Assembly (NCBI RefSeq): GCF_027912675.1
Contig: NZ_CP115757.1
Location: forward strand, 1,550,001-1,614,000
DNA: 64,000 nucleotides
Reading direction: 5' to 3'
From: Paracoccus sp. SCSIO 75233
GTDB lineage: Bacteria > Pseudomonadota > Alphaproteobacteria > Rhodobacterales > Rhodobacteraceae
The position numbers and the translations under genes were made by a program. Positions 35,141 through 43,306 of this stretch are shown here, one piece after another (within the stretch, counting starts at the first letter, position 1; the number at the start of each line of letters is the position of its first letter). A model generated the notes under the pieces. The model did no database searches and was not told where the DNA came from. It saw only the letters and a program-made list of their open reading frames with translations.

Positions 35141-35301
35141 TCGTGATCGTCTGCGCCGCAATCGGTTTCTGGCTTGGCTGGACGCGGGCGGGCCGTGCCG
35201 GGGGGAACCGCAAGGATCGCTGGCAATGGGCCTTCGCGCATCTGATGATCCTGACCCTGGTCGGGCTGTTCGCCACGATCTTCATCGACCGCATGATCTG
35301 A
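35137..35301 (+). CDS. Small membrane protein, 54 residues
   Basis: A short gene filling the space between the MORN and VWA genes. It starts with ATGA overlapping the MORN stop and ends in TGATG overlapping the VWA start. The protein has two hydrophobic segments, about 1-15 and 36-50, separated by a basic stretch (TRAGRAGGNRKDR), so a two-helix hairpin with an inside positive loop is likely. No family is recognised with confidence. Overlaps on both sides argue strongly that it is translated. Confidence 0.75.
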   Translation: MIVIVCAAIGFWLGWTRAGRAGGNRKDRWQWAFAHLMILTLVGLFATIFIDRMI

Positions 35302-36482
35302 TGTTCCGCCCCTTCCTCGACAGCCTGCGCCGTCATGGCGTACCGGTCAGCCTGCGGGAATATCTCGATCTGCTGGGCGGGCTGTCGGCAGGGGTGACGG
35401 GTGCCAGCCCGGATGAGTTCTATCATTTCGCGCGGCTCTGTCTGGTCAAGGACGAACGCCATATCGACCGTTTCGACCGCGCTTTCGCCGAAAGCTTCGC
35501 GGGCGTCGAACAGATCCCGGTCGAAGCACTGGTCGAGACCGCCGAACTGCCGCGCGAATGGCTGGAGAAAATGGCCGAAAAACTGCTGACGGAGGCCGAG
35601 AAGTCCGAGGTTGAGGCATCGGGCAGTTTCGAAAAGCTGATGGAAAAGCTGCGCGAGCGGCTGGCGGAGCAGCAGGGGCGGCATCAGGGCGGCAATAAAT
35701 GGATCGGCACGGCGGGCACCTCGCCTTTCGGGGCATACGGCTACAACCCGGAGGGCGTGCGGATCGGCCAGCATGAAAGCCGCCATCGCCGCGCCGTGAA
35801 GGTCTGGGACAAGCGCGAGTTTCGGGATTTCGACGACAGCGTCGAACTCGGCACCCGCAATATCAAGGTGGCGCTGAAGCGGCTGCGGCAATGGGCGCGA
35901 CACGGCGCGGCGGAGGAGCTGGACCTGCCCGCCACGATCCGCGCCACGGCGGATCACGGCTATATCGACGTGCAGACGAGGCCCGAACGCCGCAATGCGG
36001 TCAAGGTGTTGCTGTTTCTGGATGTCGGCGGCTCGATGGACGATCATATCCGGGTGGTGGACGAGCTGTTCTCGGCCGCGCGGGCCGAGTTCAAGCATAT
36101 GGAGCATTTCTTCTTCCATAACTGCCTTTATGAGGCGGTCTGGAAGGATTCGCGCCGCCGCTGGACGGAAACCACACCGACTTGGGACATCCTGCATCGC
36201 TACGGGCGCGACTATAAATGCATCTTCGTCGGGGATGCCTCTATGTCGCCCTATGAGATCGCCGTGGCGGGCGGCGCCAATGAGCACTGGAACCCGGAGC
36301 CGGGCGAGTTGTGGTTGCGCCGCGCGGCGGAGACATGGCCGGATCACGTCTGGCTGAACCCGGTGCCCGAGAAGCACTGGCGCTACACGCAGTCGATCCG
36401 CATGATCGGCGATATTTTCGAGAACCGGATGATGCCGCTGACGCTGGACGGGCTGACGCAGGCCATGCGGGTTCTGGGGTAA
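35301..36482 (+). CDS. CoxE-like VWA domain protein
   Basis: Cytoplasmic protein of 393 residues. The N-terminal half is helical, with the FLDSLRRHGVPVSLREYLDLLGGL start typical of CoxE/VWA proteins that work with MoxR-type AAA ATPases. The VWA fold begins near 234 with the metal site DVGGS at 241-245, where the usual DxSxS has Gly in the third position. An internal Glu/Lys-rich helix is at about 85-125. No MoxR ATPase gene lies next to it. It is coupled by overlap to the small membrane gene, and a 15-bp gap leads to the next gene. Confidence 0.82.
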   Translation: MFRPFLDSLRRHGVPVSLREYLDLLGGLSAGVTGASPDEFYHFARLCLVKDERHIDRFDRAFAESFAGVEQIPVEALVETAELPREWLEKMAEKLLTEAEKSEVEASGSFEKLMEKLRERLAEQQGRHQGGNKWIGTAGTSPFGAYGYNPEGVRIGQHESRHRRAVKVWDKREFRDFDDSVELGTRNIKVALKRLRQWARHGAAEELDLPATIRATADHGYIDVQTRPERRNAVKVLLFLDVGGSMDDHIRVVDELFSAARAEFKHMEHFFFHNCLYEAVWKDSRRRWTETTPTWDILHRYGRDYKCIFVGDASMSPYEIAVAGGANEHWNPEPGELWLRRAAETWPDHVWLNPVPEKHWRYTQSIRMIGDIFENRMMPLTLDGLTQAMRVLG

Positions 36483-36497
36483 ACAAGGGAAACGCCG

Positions 36498-36929
36498 ATG
36501 TTCGGTCCGACGGCAAATCTGATCTTCGCCGTTCTGCTGACCGCTGTGACCGGGCTGTGGCTGTCGCGGCGGCTCAGCAAACGTGACTGGCCGCTCGGCG
36601 CGGCGTTTCTGCTGGCCGTGGCGCTGTCGGGGTTTTTCGGCTTCCGGCTGGTCGACCGGGCGCTTTACTGGGCCGATCCTGACCATCTGCATCAGGAGCC
36701 TGCCCCGTGGATGACGGTCGGCTATCTGGCGCGGTCGTGGAAAATGCCCCCGCAAGAGCTTGGCCGCACGCTTGACCTCGAACCCGAGGATATTCGCGGC
36801 AACCGGCTGTCAGATATTGCCGAGGAGACCGGCATTCCGGTGGCGGAGCTGATTGACAGGCTGAACCAGCGGCTCGCGCAGGAGACGCTGCGTGACGGGC
36901 GCGACAGGGGAGCGACCGGCCAGCAATGA
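36498..36929 (+). CDS. Two-TM protein of unknown function
   Basis: A 143-residue protein with transmembrane helices at about 4-23 and 31-50 and a cytoplasmic C-terminal part of about 90 residues. That part contains a short helix-turn-helix-like stretch, LSDIAEETGIPVAELIDRLNQ near 108-128, but nothing else diagnostic. I do not recognise the family. It follows the VWA gene by 15 bp and overlaps the DedA gene by 4 nt (ATGA), so it belongs to the same unit. Confidence 0.75.
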   Translation: MFGPTANLIFAVLLTAVTGLWLSRRLSKRDWPLGAAFLLAVALSGFFGFRLVDRALYWADPDHLHQEPAPWMTVGYLARSWKMPPQELGRTLDLEPEDIRGNRLSDIAEETGIPVAELIDRLNQRLAQETLRDGRDRGATGQQ

Positions 36930-37549
36930 CCGACACGATCCTCGCCCTTCTGCCAGATTGGGGCCCGTGGCTTATCGCGCTGACCACGCTTGCGGCCTGC
37001 CTGCTGCTGCCCGCCCCGGCCTCGCTGCTGCTGATCGCTGCGGGGGCGTTTGTCGCCTCGGGCGATCTCGGGCTTACACCGGTCGCAGTCGCAGCATTCG
37101 GCGGGTTCTTCATCGGCGATCAGATCGCCTTCTTCGCCGGTCGCGGGGCTGAGGGCTGGCTCGCGCGCAGGCAGGGGCGCAGCGCGAGGCTGGTGGACCG
37201 CTCAAGGCGGTTTCTGCACCAGCGCGGCAGCCTTGCCGTGTTCCTGTCACGCTGGCTGTTCTCCCCCTTGGGCCCGTGGGTCACGGTGGCGGCAGGCGCT
37301 GCCGGGTATTCGCATCTGGCGTTTACGCTGGCCAGTTCGACGGGTGCCGTCATCTGGATTTGCATTTACCTGGGACTGGGGGTGGCGTTTGGCAGCAATA
37401 TCTCGGCCGCGACGGATCTGGCCGGGTCGGCGCTTGGACTGATCGCGGCGCTTGTCGTGGCGTTGCTGCTCGGCGCGGCGCTGTTCCGGCGGCTGCGTGA
37501 GCGGCGCGAGGGACGCGACCGGGTGACGCAAAAAGCCCCGCAGGACTGA
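36926..37549 (+). CDS. DedA/VTT domain membrane protein
   Basis: A 207-residue integral membrane protein of the DedA (VTT, SNARE-associated) superfamily. The re-entrant loop segment with AACLLLPAPASLLLIAAGAF is near 23-42, and FLSRWLFSPLGPWVTVAAGAAG near 107-128 carries the conserved Arg. DedA-like proteins are implicated in flipping polyprenyl phosphate or phospholipids and in envelope homeostasis. This member is at the short, divergent end of the family. Its start overlaps the preceding gene by 4 nt; M48 follows after 39 bp. Confidence 0.83.
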   Translation: MTDTILALLPDWGPWLIALTTLAACLLLPAPASLLLIAAGAFVASGDLGLTPVAVAAFGGFFIGDQIAFFAGRGAEGWLARRQGRSARLVDRSRRFLHQRGSLAVFLSRWLFSPLGPWVTVAAGAAGYSHLAFTLASSTGAVIWICIYLGLGVAFGSNISAATDLAGSALGLIAALVVALLLGAALFRRLRERREGRDRVTQKAPQD

Positions 37550-37588
37550 GCGCTTGACCGCAACCCCGGCAGAACCCACATCTGAACC

Positions 37589-38278
37589 ATGCTGAAATTC
37601 CTGCCACTCCTGCTGATCGTCGCCTATACCGCCTCGCTGTGGTTCTTCTCCGCATGGCGGCTGAAACGGGAGTTGAACGAGCGTTCGACGCCGCTAAGCC
37701 ATTCGCAACTGAACCCGCTACTCGACCGGCTGGGCGCGGCGATGGATCTGCCGCGGATCAGGGCGCAGATCTATGAAATCCCGACCATCAACGGGCTTGC
37801 CGCACCGGATGGGCGGGTCTTCGTCACGCGCGGCTTCATCGACAAGATGGAGTTGGGAGAGGTGACGCCCGAAGAAATCTCCTCCGTCGTGGCGCATGAG
37901 CTGGGCCATGTCGCGCATGGCCACGCCCGCCGCCGGATGATCGATTTCGCCGGTCAGAACGTGTTGCGCACGGTGCTGATCGGCGTGGTCGGGCGGTTCG
38001 TTCCGTTTATCGGGCCGTGGCTGGTCAATCTCGCCAGCATGGCGATTGCGGCGCGGCTGTCGCAGAAGGACGAATATGAGGCCGACCGCTTCGCTACAGC
38101 ACTGCTGGTGAAAGCCGGTATCGGCGCGGCACCCCAGATCAGCCTGTTCCGCAAGCTGGAGAGATTCAGCGGCCCGCGTGGCGGCACGCCTGCATGGCTG
38201 ATGTCGCACCCGCATCCCGACCGCCGGATTGCCGCGATCGAGGAAAACCGCCGGAAATGGGAAAAGCTTGCTGATTAA
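37589..38278 (+). CDS. M48 family membrane metalloprotease
   Basis: Zinc protease of 229 residues, anchored by an N-terminal helix at about 4-23. The zinc site is HELGH at 103-107, with the third ligand Glu in KDEYEADRFA near 156-164. A second hydrophobic stretch lies between (about 128-150). The C-terminal SHPHPDRRIAAI segment is common to HtpX/Oma1-like members. Relatives degrade misfolded membrane or periplasmic proteins. It is the last gene of the cluster, and its stop is 3 bp from that of fnrL. Confidence 0.88.
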   Translation: MLKFLPLLLIVAYTASLWFFSAWRLKRELNERSTPLSHSQLNPLLDRLGAAMDLPRIRAQIYEIPTINGLAAPDGRVFVTRGFIDKMELGEVTPEEISSVVAHELGHVAHGHARRRMIDFAGQNVLRTVLIGVVGRFVPFIGPWLVNLASMAIAARLSQKDEYEADRFATALLVKAGIGAAPQISLFRKLERFSGPRGGTPAWLMSHPHPDRRIAAIEENRRKWEKLAD

Positions 38279-38281
38279 GCC

Positions 38282-39046
38282 CTAGCTGACCATGACCCCG
38301 TCGGCATCGTCACCGCTTTCGTCGACGAGCGCCTGATAATCGGGCAGGATCACGCCCCGCTTGCCCTCAAGCTCGATAAGACCGTCACGCTTTAGCGCCG
38401 ACATCTGCCGGCTGACGGTTTCCAGCGTCAGGCCCAGATAGTCGGCCATCGCCTCCCGCGTCAGCGGCAGCACCATGCGGCGGGTTCCGGTCGGACGCTC
38501 GCGCACCAACGCCGCCTCGCGCCGCGCGATGACGGCAAGGAAGGATGCGATCTTTTCGCGGGCCGATTTCCGGCCCAGCAGCAGAAGCCATTCGCGGGCA
38601 GCGTCAAGCTCGTCCAGCGTCATCTCCAGCAGCCGCGCCGGGATGCGGGGGTTGGCGGACATCATCGCCTCGAACGGTTTGCGGCGGAAACAGCACAGCT
38701 TCACATCGCTGACCGCCGTGACGGTATAAAGCGCATTCTCCCGCCCCGGCCGCCCCAGAAAATCGCTGGGCAGCAGCAGCCCGACCATCTGCGTCCGGCC
38801 ATCTTCCATCGTCTGGGTCAGGCTGGCGACGCCGCTGATCATGGAGGCCACGAAATCCATACGGTCTCCGGCCCAGACAATCACCTGACCGGCGCTGTAG
38901 GTGCTGTAATATTTCGTTTCCTCAAGACGTGCGAGATCGTCCGCTTCGCATTGCGCACAAACGGCGCGATAGCGGATCGGGCATTCCTCACATCTCTGTG
39001 TACCGTGCTGGGCCTGAGGCAGGTCAGGCTTGGCCTTGATTTGCAT
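38282..39046 (-). CDS. fnrL: Oxygen-responsive regulator FnrL
   Basis: Crp/Fnr family regulator of 254 residues that holds an oxygen-labile [4Fe-4S] cluster and binds TTGAT-N4-ATCAA sites without oxygen. Cluster ligand candidates are C19, C22, C30 and C33 at the N-terminus and C118 or C119 in the effector domain. The C-terminal helix-turn-helix has REAMADYLGLTLETVSRQMSALKRDGLI, with the E-SR residues that read TTGA half-sites. An exact FNR box overlaps its own start codon, predicting autorepression. The start is the ATG at 39044-39046; a TTG lies one codon upstream. Confidence 0.95.
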   Translation of the reverse strand: MQIKAKPDLPQAQHGTQRCEECPIRYRAVCAQCEADDLARLEETKYYSTYSAGQVIVWAGDRMDFVASMISGVASLTQTMEDGRTQMVGLLLPSDFLGRPGRENALYTVTAVSDVKLCCFRRKPFEAMMSANPRIPARLLEMTLDELDAAREWLLLLGRKSAREKIASFLAVIARREAALVRERPTGTRRMVLPLTREAMADYLGLTLETVSRQMSALKRDGLIELEGKRGVILPDYQALVDESGDDADGVMVS

Positions 39047-39049
39047 CAA
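39036..39049. promoter_or_regulatory. FNR box, exact consensus, fnrL-hemN
   Basis: TTGAT at 39036-39040, four bases, then ATCAA at 39045-39049 gives a perfect FNR palindrome. It covers the fnrL start codon at 39044-39046. The centre, 39042.5, is 41.5 bp from the hemN ATG at 39084. TAAAAC at 39071-39076 is a possible -10 for hemN. Confidence 0.85.
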
Positions 39050-39083
39050 TGAAGTTTCCTGTTCGCCGCCTAAAACTACCTTT

Positions 39084-40442
39084 ATGACGCAGGACTCACA
39101 ACTCTCGCGCCTGGGACTGTTTGACGCACGTGTCCCGCGCTATACCTCTTACCCGCCCGCGACGCAGTTCCGGGGCGGGGTTGGACCGCTGGACGTGGAA
39201 GAATGGCAGGCGACAATTCCGGCAAATGCCCGGATTTCCCTGTATATGCACGTTCCTTTCTGCCGCCGGCTGTGCTGGTTCTGCGCCTGCAGAACGCAGG
39301 GCACGCAGACGGACGCCCCAGTCAGAGCTTATGCAGAAATCCTGCTGGCAGAGCTGGAGATGCTAAAATCGCGTCTCGCCCCCGGCGTGATGTTGTCAAG
39401 ATTGCATTGGGGCGGCGGCACGCCCACGCTTATGCCACCGGACATGATTCGCCGAATCGCGAGTGCCGTACTCGACGGGTTTCCGCTGGCAGAAGGCGCG
39501 GAATTCTCGGTCGAGATCGACCCGAACGAAATCGACGATGCACGAATGGATGCACTGGCCGAGGCCGGGCTGACGCGCGCCAGCATCGGCGTGCAGGATT
39601 TCGACCCGCAGATCCAGAAAACCATCGGGCGCGAACAAAGCTACGAGATGACCGCCAGAACGGTTCAGATGATCCGCGATCGCGGCATCGAAAGCGTGAA
39701 TGCCGATATCCTCTATGGCCTGCCCTATCAGGACAGCATCCGCATGGCGGAATCGGTGCAGAAACTGCTGTCGCTGTCGCCCGACCGGGTGGCGCTTTAT
39801 GGCTATGCCCATGTGCCGTGGATGGCAAAGCGTCAGGTGATGATCCCGGAGGAGGCCCTGCCCCGACCGGAGGCGCGGCTGGCGCTGTTCAACACGGCCC
39901 GCGAATTATTCGTCGCAGATGGCTATGCCGAAATCGGAATCGACCATTTCGCCCGCCCCGATGACGGGCTGGCCACGGCACAGCGAACGGGCCGGTTGCG
40001 GCGCAATTTTCAGGGCTACACCGACGATCAGGCGGATATCCTGATCGGGCTCGGCGCGTCCTCGATCTCGCGCTATCCGCAGGGTTTCGCGCAGAACGCC
40101 CCCGCAACCGGCGCGCATAGCAAGGCGATCCGCGAGGGTCGGTTGTCGATCACCCGGGGACATCGGTTCAGCGACGAAGATATCTGGCGGTCCCGGATGA
40201 TCGAGGCGCTGATGTGCGATTTCCGCATCGACGCCCGGGAAATGCAGCAGCGTTTCCGGTTCACATCGGCGGAATTGTCGGCACTTTTCGCGCCGATCCA
40301 GTCGCATTTCGGGCAAATGGTCGAGATTGAGGAGGATGGCAGCCTTTCCATCCCGCTCGTCGCCCGCCCGCTGACCCGGATGATCGCCCGTATGCTGGAC
40401 GCCTACGAGATGGCATCGACGGGACATTCCTCCGCCATCTGA
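39084..40442 (+). CDS. hemN: Oxygen-independent coproporphyrinogen III oxidase
   Basis: Radical SAM enzyme of 452 residues that oxidatively decarboxylates coproporphyrinogen III to protoporphyrinogen IX without oxygen. The cluster motif CxxxCxxC plus the extra HemN cysteine is CRRLCWFCAC, with C60, C64, C67 and C69. The start VPRYTSYPPATQF near 17-29 and the GGGTPTLM motif near 112 are typical of true HemN rather than HemW. It diverges from fnrL and shares the FNR box. No ribosome binding site precedes the ATG, and the predicted transcription start falls at or next to it. Confidence 0.96.
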   Translation: MTQDSQLSRLGLFDARVPRYTSYPPATQFRGGVGPLDVEEWQATIPANARISLYMHVPFCRRLCWFCACRTQGTQTDAPVRAYAEILLAELEMLKSRLAPGVMLSRLHWGGGTPTLMPPDMIRRIASAVLDGFPLAEGAEFSVEIDPNEIDDARMDALAEAGLTRASIGVQDFDPQIQKTIGREQSYEMTARTVQMIRDRGIESVNADILYGLPYQDSIRMAESVQKLLSLSPDRVALYGYAHVPWMAKRQVMIPEEALPRPEARLALFNTARELFVADGYAEIGIDHFARPDDGLATAQRTGRLRRNFQGYTDDQADILIGLGASSISRYPQGFAQNAPATGAHSKAIREGRLSITRGHRFSDEDIWRSRMIEALMCDFRIDAREMQQRFRFTSAELSALFAPIQSHFGQMVEIEEDGSLSIPLVARPLTRMIARMLDAYEMASTGHSSAI

Positions 40443-40481
40443 AACAAGAAAGCCGCGACCGGATCAAACGGTGGCGGCTCA
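40443..40481 (-). terminator. Terminator between hemN and the RodZ-like gene
   Basis: An 11-bp stem with one mismatch, 40451-40461 paired with 40469-40479, has a GATCAAA loop. On the minus strand it is followed by TTCTTGTTTC, suiting the RodZ-like gene. It begins right after the hemN stop and may act for both convergent genes. Confidence 0.5.
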
Positions 40482-40521
40482 TGATTTCAGCTTATGGGCA
40501 GACCGGCTTGTCAGCGCGGCG

Positions 40522-41808
40522 TCATTCCTGCACGGAAACCGGCTGACCTTCCGCAGCGCTGCCCGGTATCAGCGACGGATCGGCAGAGGCGACGGCGATC
40601 AGGTTACGCAGATCCTCGTCCTGCGACAGATCGGCGAAGGCATAACGCGCGGTCAGATTGGCGGGCGAAAGCTCCAGATTGCTGACCACCTGCGCGCCCG
40701 GGGCGGACGGCCCGTAAGTGCGCCCGTTGACGGAGAAGTAAACCGCGCCGGAATTGCCCGCACGCAGCACCGGCGGCGATTCCAGCTTGGGCAGGGCGAA
40801 GCGTTCCCCCGCATCCATCGTCTTTTCCAGAAGCACCGTTCCGTCGGCAGAGGTCACACGAACCCATGCCGGGCGCACGGCCAGAATTTCAAGCTCCGGC
40901 GCATCGGGTGCGACGGTACGGACCGCTGCTTCCTCCGGCGGCAATTGCGGGCCGTAATCGGTGGCGGCCGCAACCCGGCGCGGCTCCGCACCCGAAGCGG
41001 CAGGCTCGGCCGGCCCGGCATTCGCGGCTTCGACCTGACGGGCCACCTCTTCCAGCGAGGGCAATTCGGGGTCGATGGAGGCAATCGGCCCGTCGCGCGA
41101 GGCGAGCACCGGCACTTCCAGAACCTGCGGACGATACAGCCGGTCGATCCCGTCCGGCTGCGGCAGGTTGACGGTCAGATCGCCCATATCCTCAACCACG
41201 GGCTGCGTCGCCGCCTCCGCCGGGTCCAGGGTCGCTGTCACACCGGGCGGCTCATCGCCGGGGGTCAGACTGACCTTCTGCAACTCCTGCAGCACAGACC
41301 AGCCACCATAACCAAGCCCGCCGACAAGCGCGACCAGCACCAGAACAGAACCGATGGCGCGCGGTTCGACCGACGACCAGAAGGGTTCGGGCTGCGGAAT
41401 GAACAGGGCACGCGGATTGGCCAGCGCCTCCACCGGATCGCCGGGGCGTCGCTGCGGCTTCCGGCCCGATGCCGCTGGTGCCATGCCGTGGGTGGGCTGG
41501 AAACCGGATTCGGCGCAGAACCGTTCGAACACCCATTCGGGGTCCATTTTCAGGTAACGCGCGTAAGACCTGACATAGCCGGAAATAAAGCTCTGCGCAT
41601 CGAAGGCGGAAACGTCGCAATTTTCGATCGCGGCGACATAGCTTGCCCGGATCCGCAATTCCCGCTGCACGTCCAGAAGGGATTTCCCCAGCGTCGCACG
41701 TTCGCCGCGCATAACATCGCCAAGCTTGGTGTCGGGTTCGATGTTATGGCCCTGTTCTGATACACCAATTTCGTGCTCTGGCTTGTCCTGCACCGGCAGC
41801 CCTATCAT
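40522..41808 (-). CDS. RodZ-like helix-turn-helix membrane protein (DUF4115)
   Basis: About 428 residues: a cytoplasmic helix-turn-helix domain at about 28-100 (LGDVMRGERATLGKSLLDVQ), a linker, one transmembrane helix at about 153-173, and a periplasmic part ending in a DUF4115 beta domain at about 315-395. RodZ links the MreB cytoskeleton to the cell-wall machinery in rods. Many alphaproteobacterial homologues are annotated only as helix-turn-helix DUF4115 proteins, so a shape role is inference. The start is uncertain: the ATG at 41806 has a weak AGGACAGG upstream, while an ATG at 41833 would add 9 residues. Confidence 0.82.
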   Translation of the reverse strand: MIGLPVQDKPEHEIGVSEQGHNIEPDTKLGDVMRGERATLGKSLLDVQRELRIRASYVAAIENCDVSAFDAQSFISGYVRSYARYLKMDPEWVFERFCAESGFQPTHGMAPAASGRKPQRRPGDPVEALANPRALFIPQPEPFWSSVEPRAIGSVLVLVALVGGLGYGGWSVLQELQKVSLTPGDEPPGVTATLDPAEAATQPVVEDMGDLTVNLPQPDGIDRLYRPQVLEVPVLASRDGPIASIDPELPSLEEVARQVEAANAGPAEPAASGAEPRRVAAATDYGPQLPPEEAAVRTVAPDAPELEILAVRPAWVRVTSADGTVLLEKTMDAGERFALPKLESPPVLRAGNSGAVYFSVNGRTYGPSAPGAQVVSNLELSPANLTARYAFADLSQDEDLRNLIAVASADPSLIPGSAAEGQPVSVQE

Positions 41809-41921
41809 CACGCCTGTCCTATACAAACTGCTCATGACGTGCCGCGCGAATCGCGGCTTCGCCCTACTTTGTTAAGATAACCGTATCACAGTGGCGAGAG
41901 GCGATCACCCCAATGGCGGAT

Positions 41922-43151
41922 TTATGCCACCGCAGATGACCGATTCAGTTCACATTGTGACCAAAGTGCGTCCATTCCCCGGACAACTGAGTCAATTTGG
42001 TCGGGTGAATGGACCGGCGACGGCGTGAAACGCAGCCTTTCCGTACCGCGTGGCACGGTCGGGAAATTGATCGGCTGTACATAAACCCCGAAATCTCTCA
42101 ACAGCATATCCGAGATCGACTTGCAGTGGACCGGATGGCCGACATGCACCGGCACGATATGGCTGCCGTGGTCGATGATCGGCATTCCAAGGCCCTTGAG
42201 GCGCATTTTCAGCATCTTCGCGTGAAGCTGCTGCTTGTCGCGCAGTTCCTGCCCCTCGGCGGTCTTCAGAAACGCAATCGAGGCCGCAGCACCCGCCGCA
42301 ACAGCCGGCGGCAGCGAGGTGGTGAAGATAAAGCCCGGCGCGTAGGAGCGGATGGCGTCGACCATCTTTGCCGTCGCCGCGATATAGCCGCCCGCGACAC
42401 CAAAGGCCTTGCCCAGCGTGCCGTTGAAGATGTCGATACGGTCGGTCAGCCCGTCCCGCTCGGCCACGCCGCCGCCACGGGGGCCGTACATGCCGACCGC
42501 GTGCACCTCGTCGAGATAGGTCAGCGCGCCGAATTCGTCGGCAACATCGCAGATTGCTTCAATCGGGCCGAAATCACCGTCCATCGAGTAGATCGATTCG
42601 AAGGCGATCAGCTTCGGCGCGGCAGAATCGTCCGCCTCGATCAGCTCCCGCAGATGGGCCACGTCATTATGCCGGAAGATGCGCTTGGCACCGCCATTGC
42701 GCTTGATCCCCTCGATCATCGAGGCGTGGTTGAGTTCGTCCGAATAGATGATCAGCCCGGGAAACAGCTTCGGCAGCGTCGACAGCGTCGCATCGTTGGC
42801 AATGTAGGCGGAGGTGAAGACAAGTGCCGCTTCCTTGCCATGCAGATCGGCAAGTTCGGCCTCCAGCCGTTTGTGATAAACCGTTGTGCCGGAGATATTG
42901 CGCGTCCCGCCAGAGCCAGCACCCGCAGCCTCAAGCGCCTCATGCATGGCGCTCAGCACAACCGGGTGCTGGCCCATGCCCAGATAGTCGTTGCCACACC
43001 AGACAGTTATATTCTGCTGGGTGCCATCGGGCCGGGTCCAGACCGCATTCGGAAAATCGCCCTTGCGACGTTCAATATCAATGAACGTGCGGTAACGGCC
43101 TTCGTCATGCAGCTTGCTGATGGCCTGGTCGAGAGCGGCTTCATAATCCAT
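41922..43151 (-). CDS. hemA: 5-aminolevulinate synthase
   Basis: PLP enzyme of 409 residues that condenses glycine and succinyl-CoA to 5-aminolevulinate, the first step of heme synthesis in alphaproteobacteria (C4 route). The PLP lysine is K248 in [15 protein letters not shown], the same number as in Rhodobacter ALAS. The N-terminal [10 protein letters not shown] near 51-60 and [11 protein letters not shown] near 79-89 are diagnostic. An FNR-like box lies 60 bp upstream, so expression probably responds to oxygen together with fnrL and hemN. Confidence 0.97.
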   Translation of the reverse strand: MDYEAALDQAISKLHDEGRYRTFIDIERRKGDFPNAVWTRPDGTQQNITVWCGNDYLGMGQHPVVLSAMHEALEAAGAGSGGTRNISGTTVYHKRLEAELADLHGKEAALVFTSAYIANDATLSTLPKLFPGLIIYSDELNHASMIEGIKRNGGAKRIFRHNDVAHLRELIEADDSAAPKLIAFESIYSMDGDFGPIEAICDVADEFGALTYLDEVHAVGMYGPRGGGVAERDGLTDRIDIFNGTLGKAFGVAGGYIAATAKMVDAIRSYAPGFIFTTSLPPAVAAGAAASIAFLKTAEGQELRDKQQLHAKMLKMRLKGLGMPIIDHGSHIVPVHVGHPVHCKSISDMLLRDFGVYVQPINFPTVPRGTERLRFTPSPVHSPDQIDSVVRGMDALWSQCELNRSSAVA

Positions 43152-43210
43152 CGCGGGGTCCCTTGCCTTGCTTGCTGGGGGCGATCATGTCAAATCCCTA
43201 GAACGCCACA

Positions 43211-43224
43211 TTGATAAGGGTCAA
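43211..43224 (-). promoter_or_regulatory. FNR-like box upstream of hemA
   Basis: TTGATAAGGGTCAA matches TTGAT-N4-ATCAA with one mismatch. Its centre is 66 bp from the hemA ATG. With the standard 41.5-bp spacing transcription would start near 43176, leaving a 25-nt leader, so the geometry fits FNR activation. Confidence 0.65.
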
Positions 43225-43260
43225 ACCGCGAGATTGACAGGGCATTTTTACAGAATTTTC

Positions 43261-43290
43261 CTGACAAATCTTCGCCTTAAACCCTATAAA
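43261..43290 (+). promoter_or_regulatory. Promoter of the M20 dipeptidase gene
   Basis: CTGACA at 43261-43266 and TATAAA at 43285-43290 are separated by 18 bp. Transcription would start near 43297, ten bases before the ATG at 43307. The short leader includes TCAGGATCACC. Confidence 0.5.
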
Positions 43291-43306
43291 AACAGTCAGG
43301 ATCACC

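Noticed and set aside
34665..36755. 696-residue minus-strand open frame
   Set aside because: Antisense to the MORN, small membrane and VWA genes, with no recognisable domain and no ribosome binding site.
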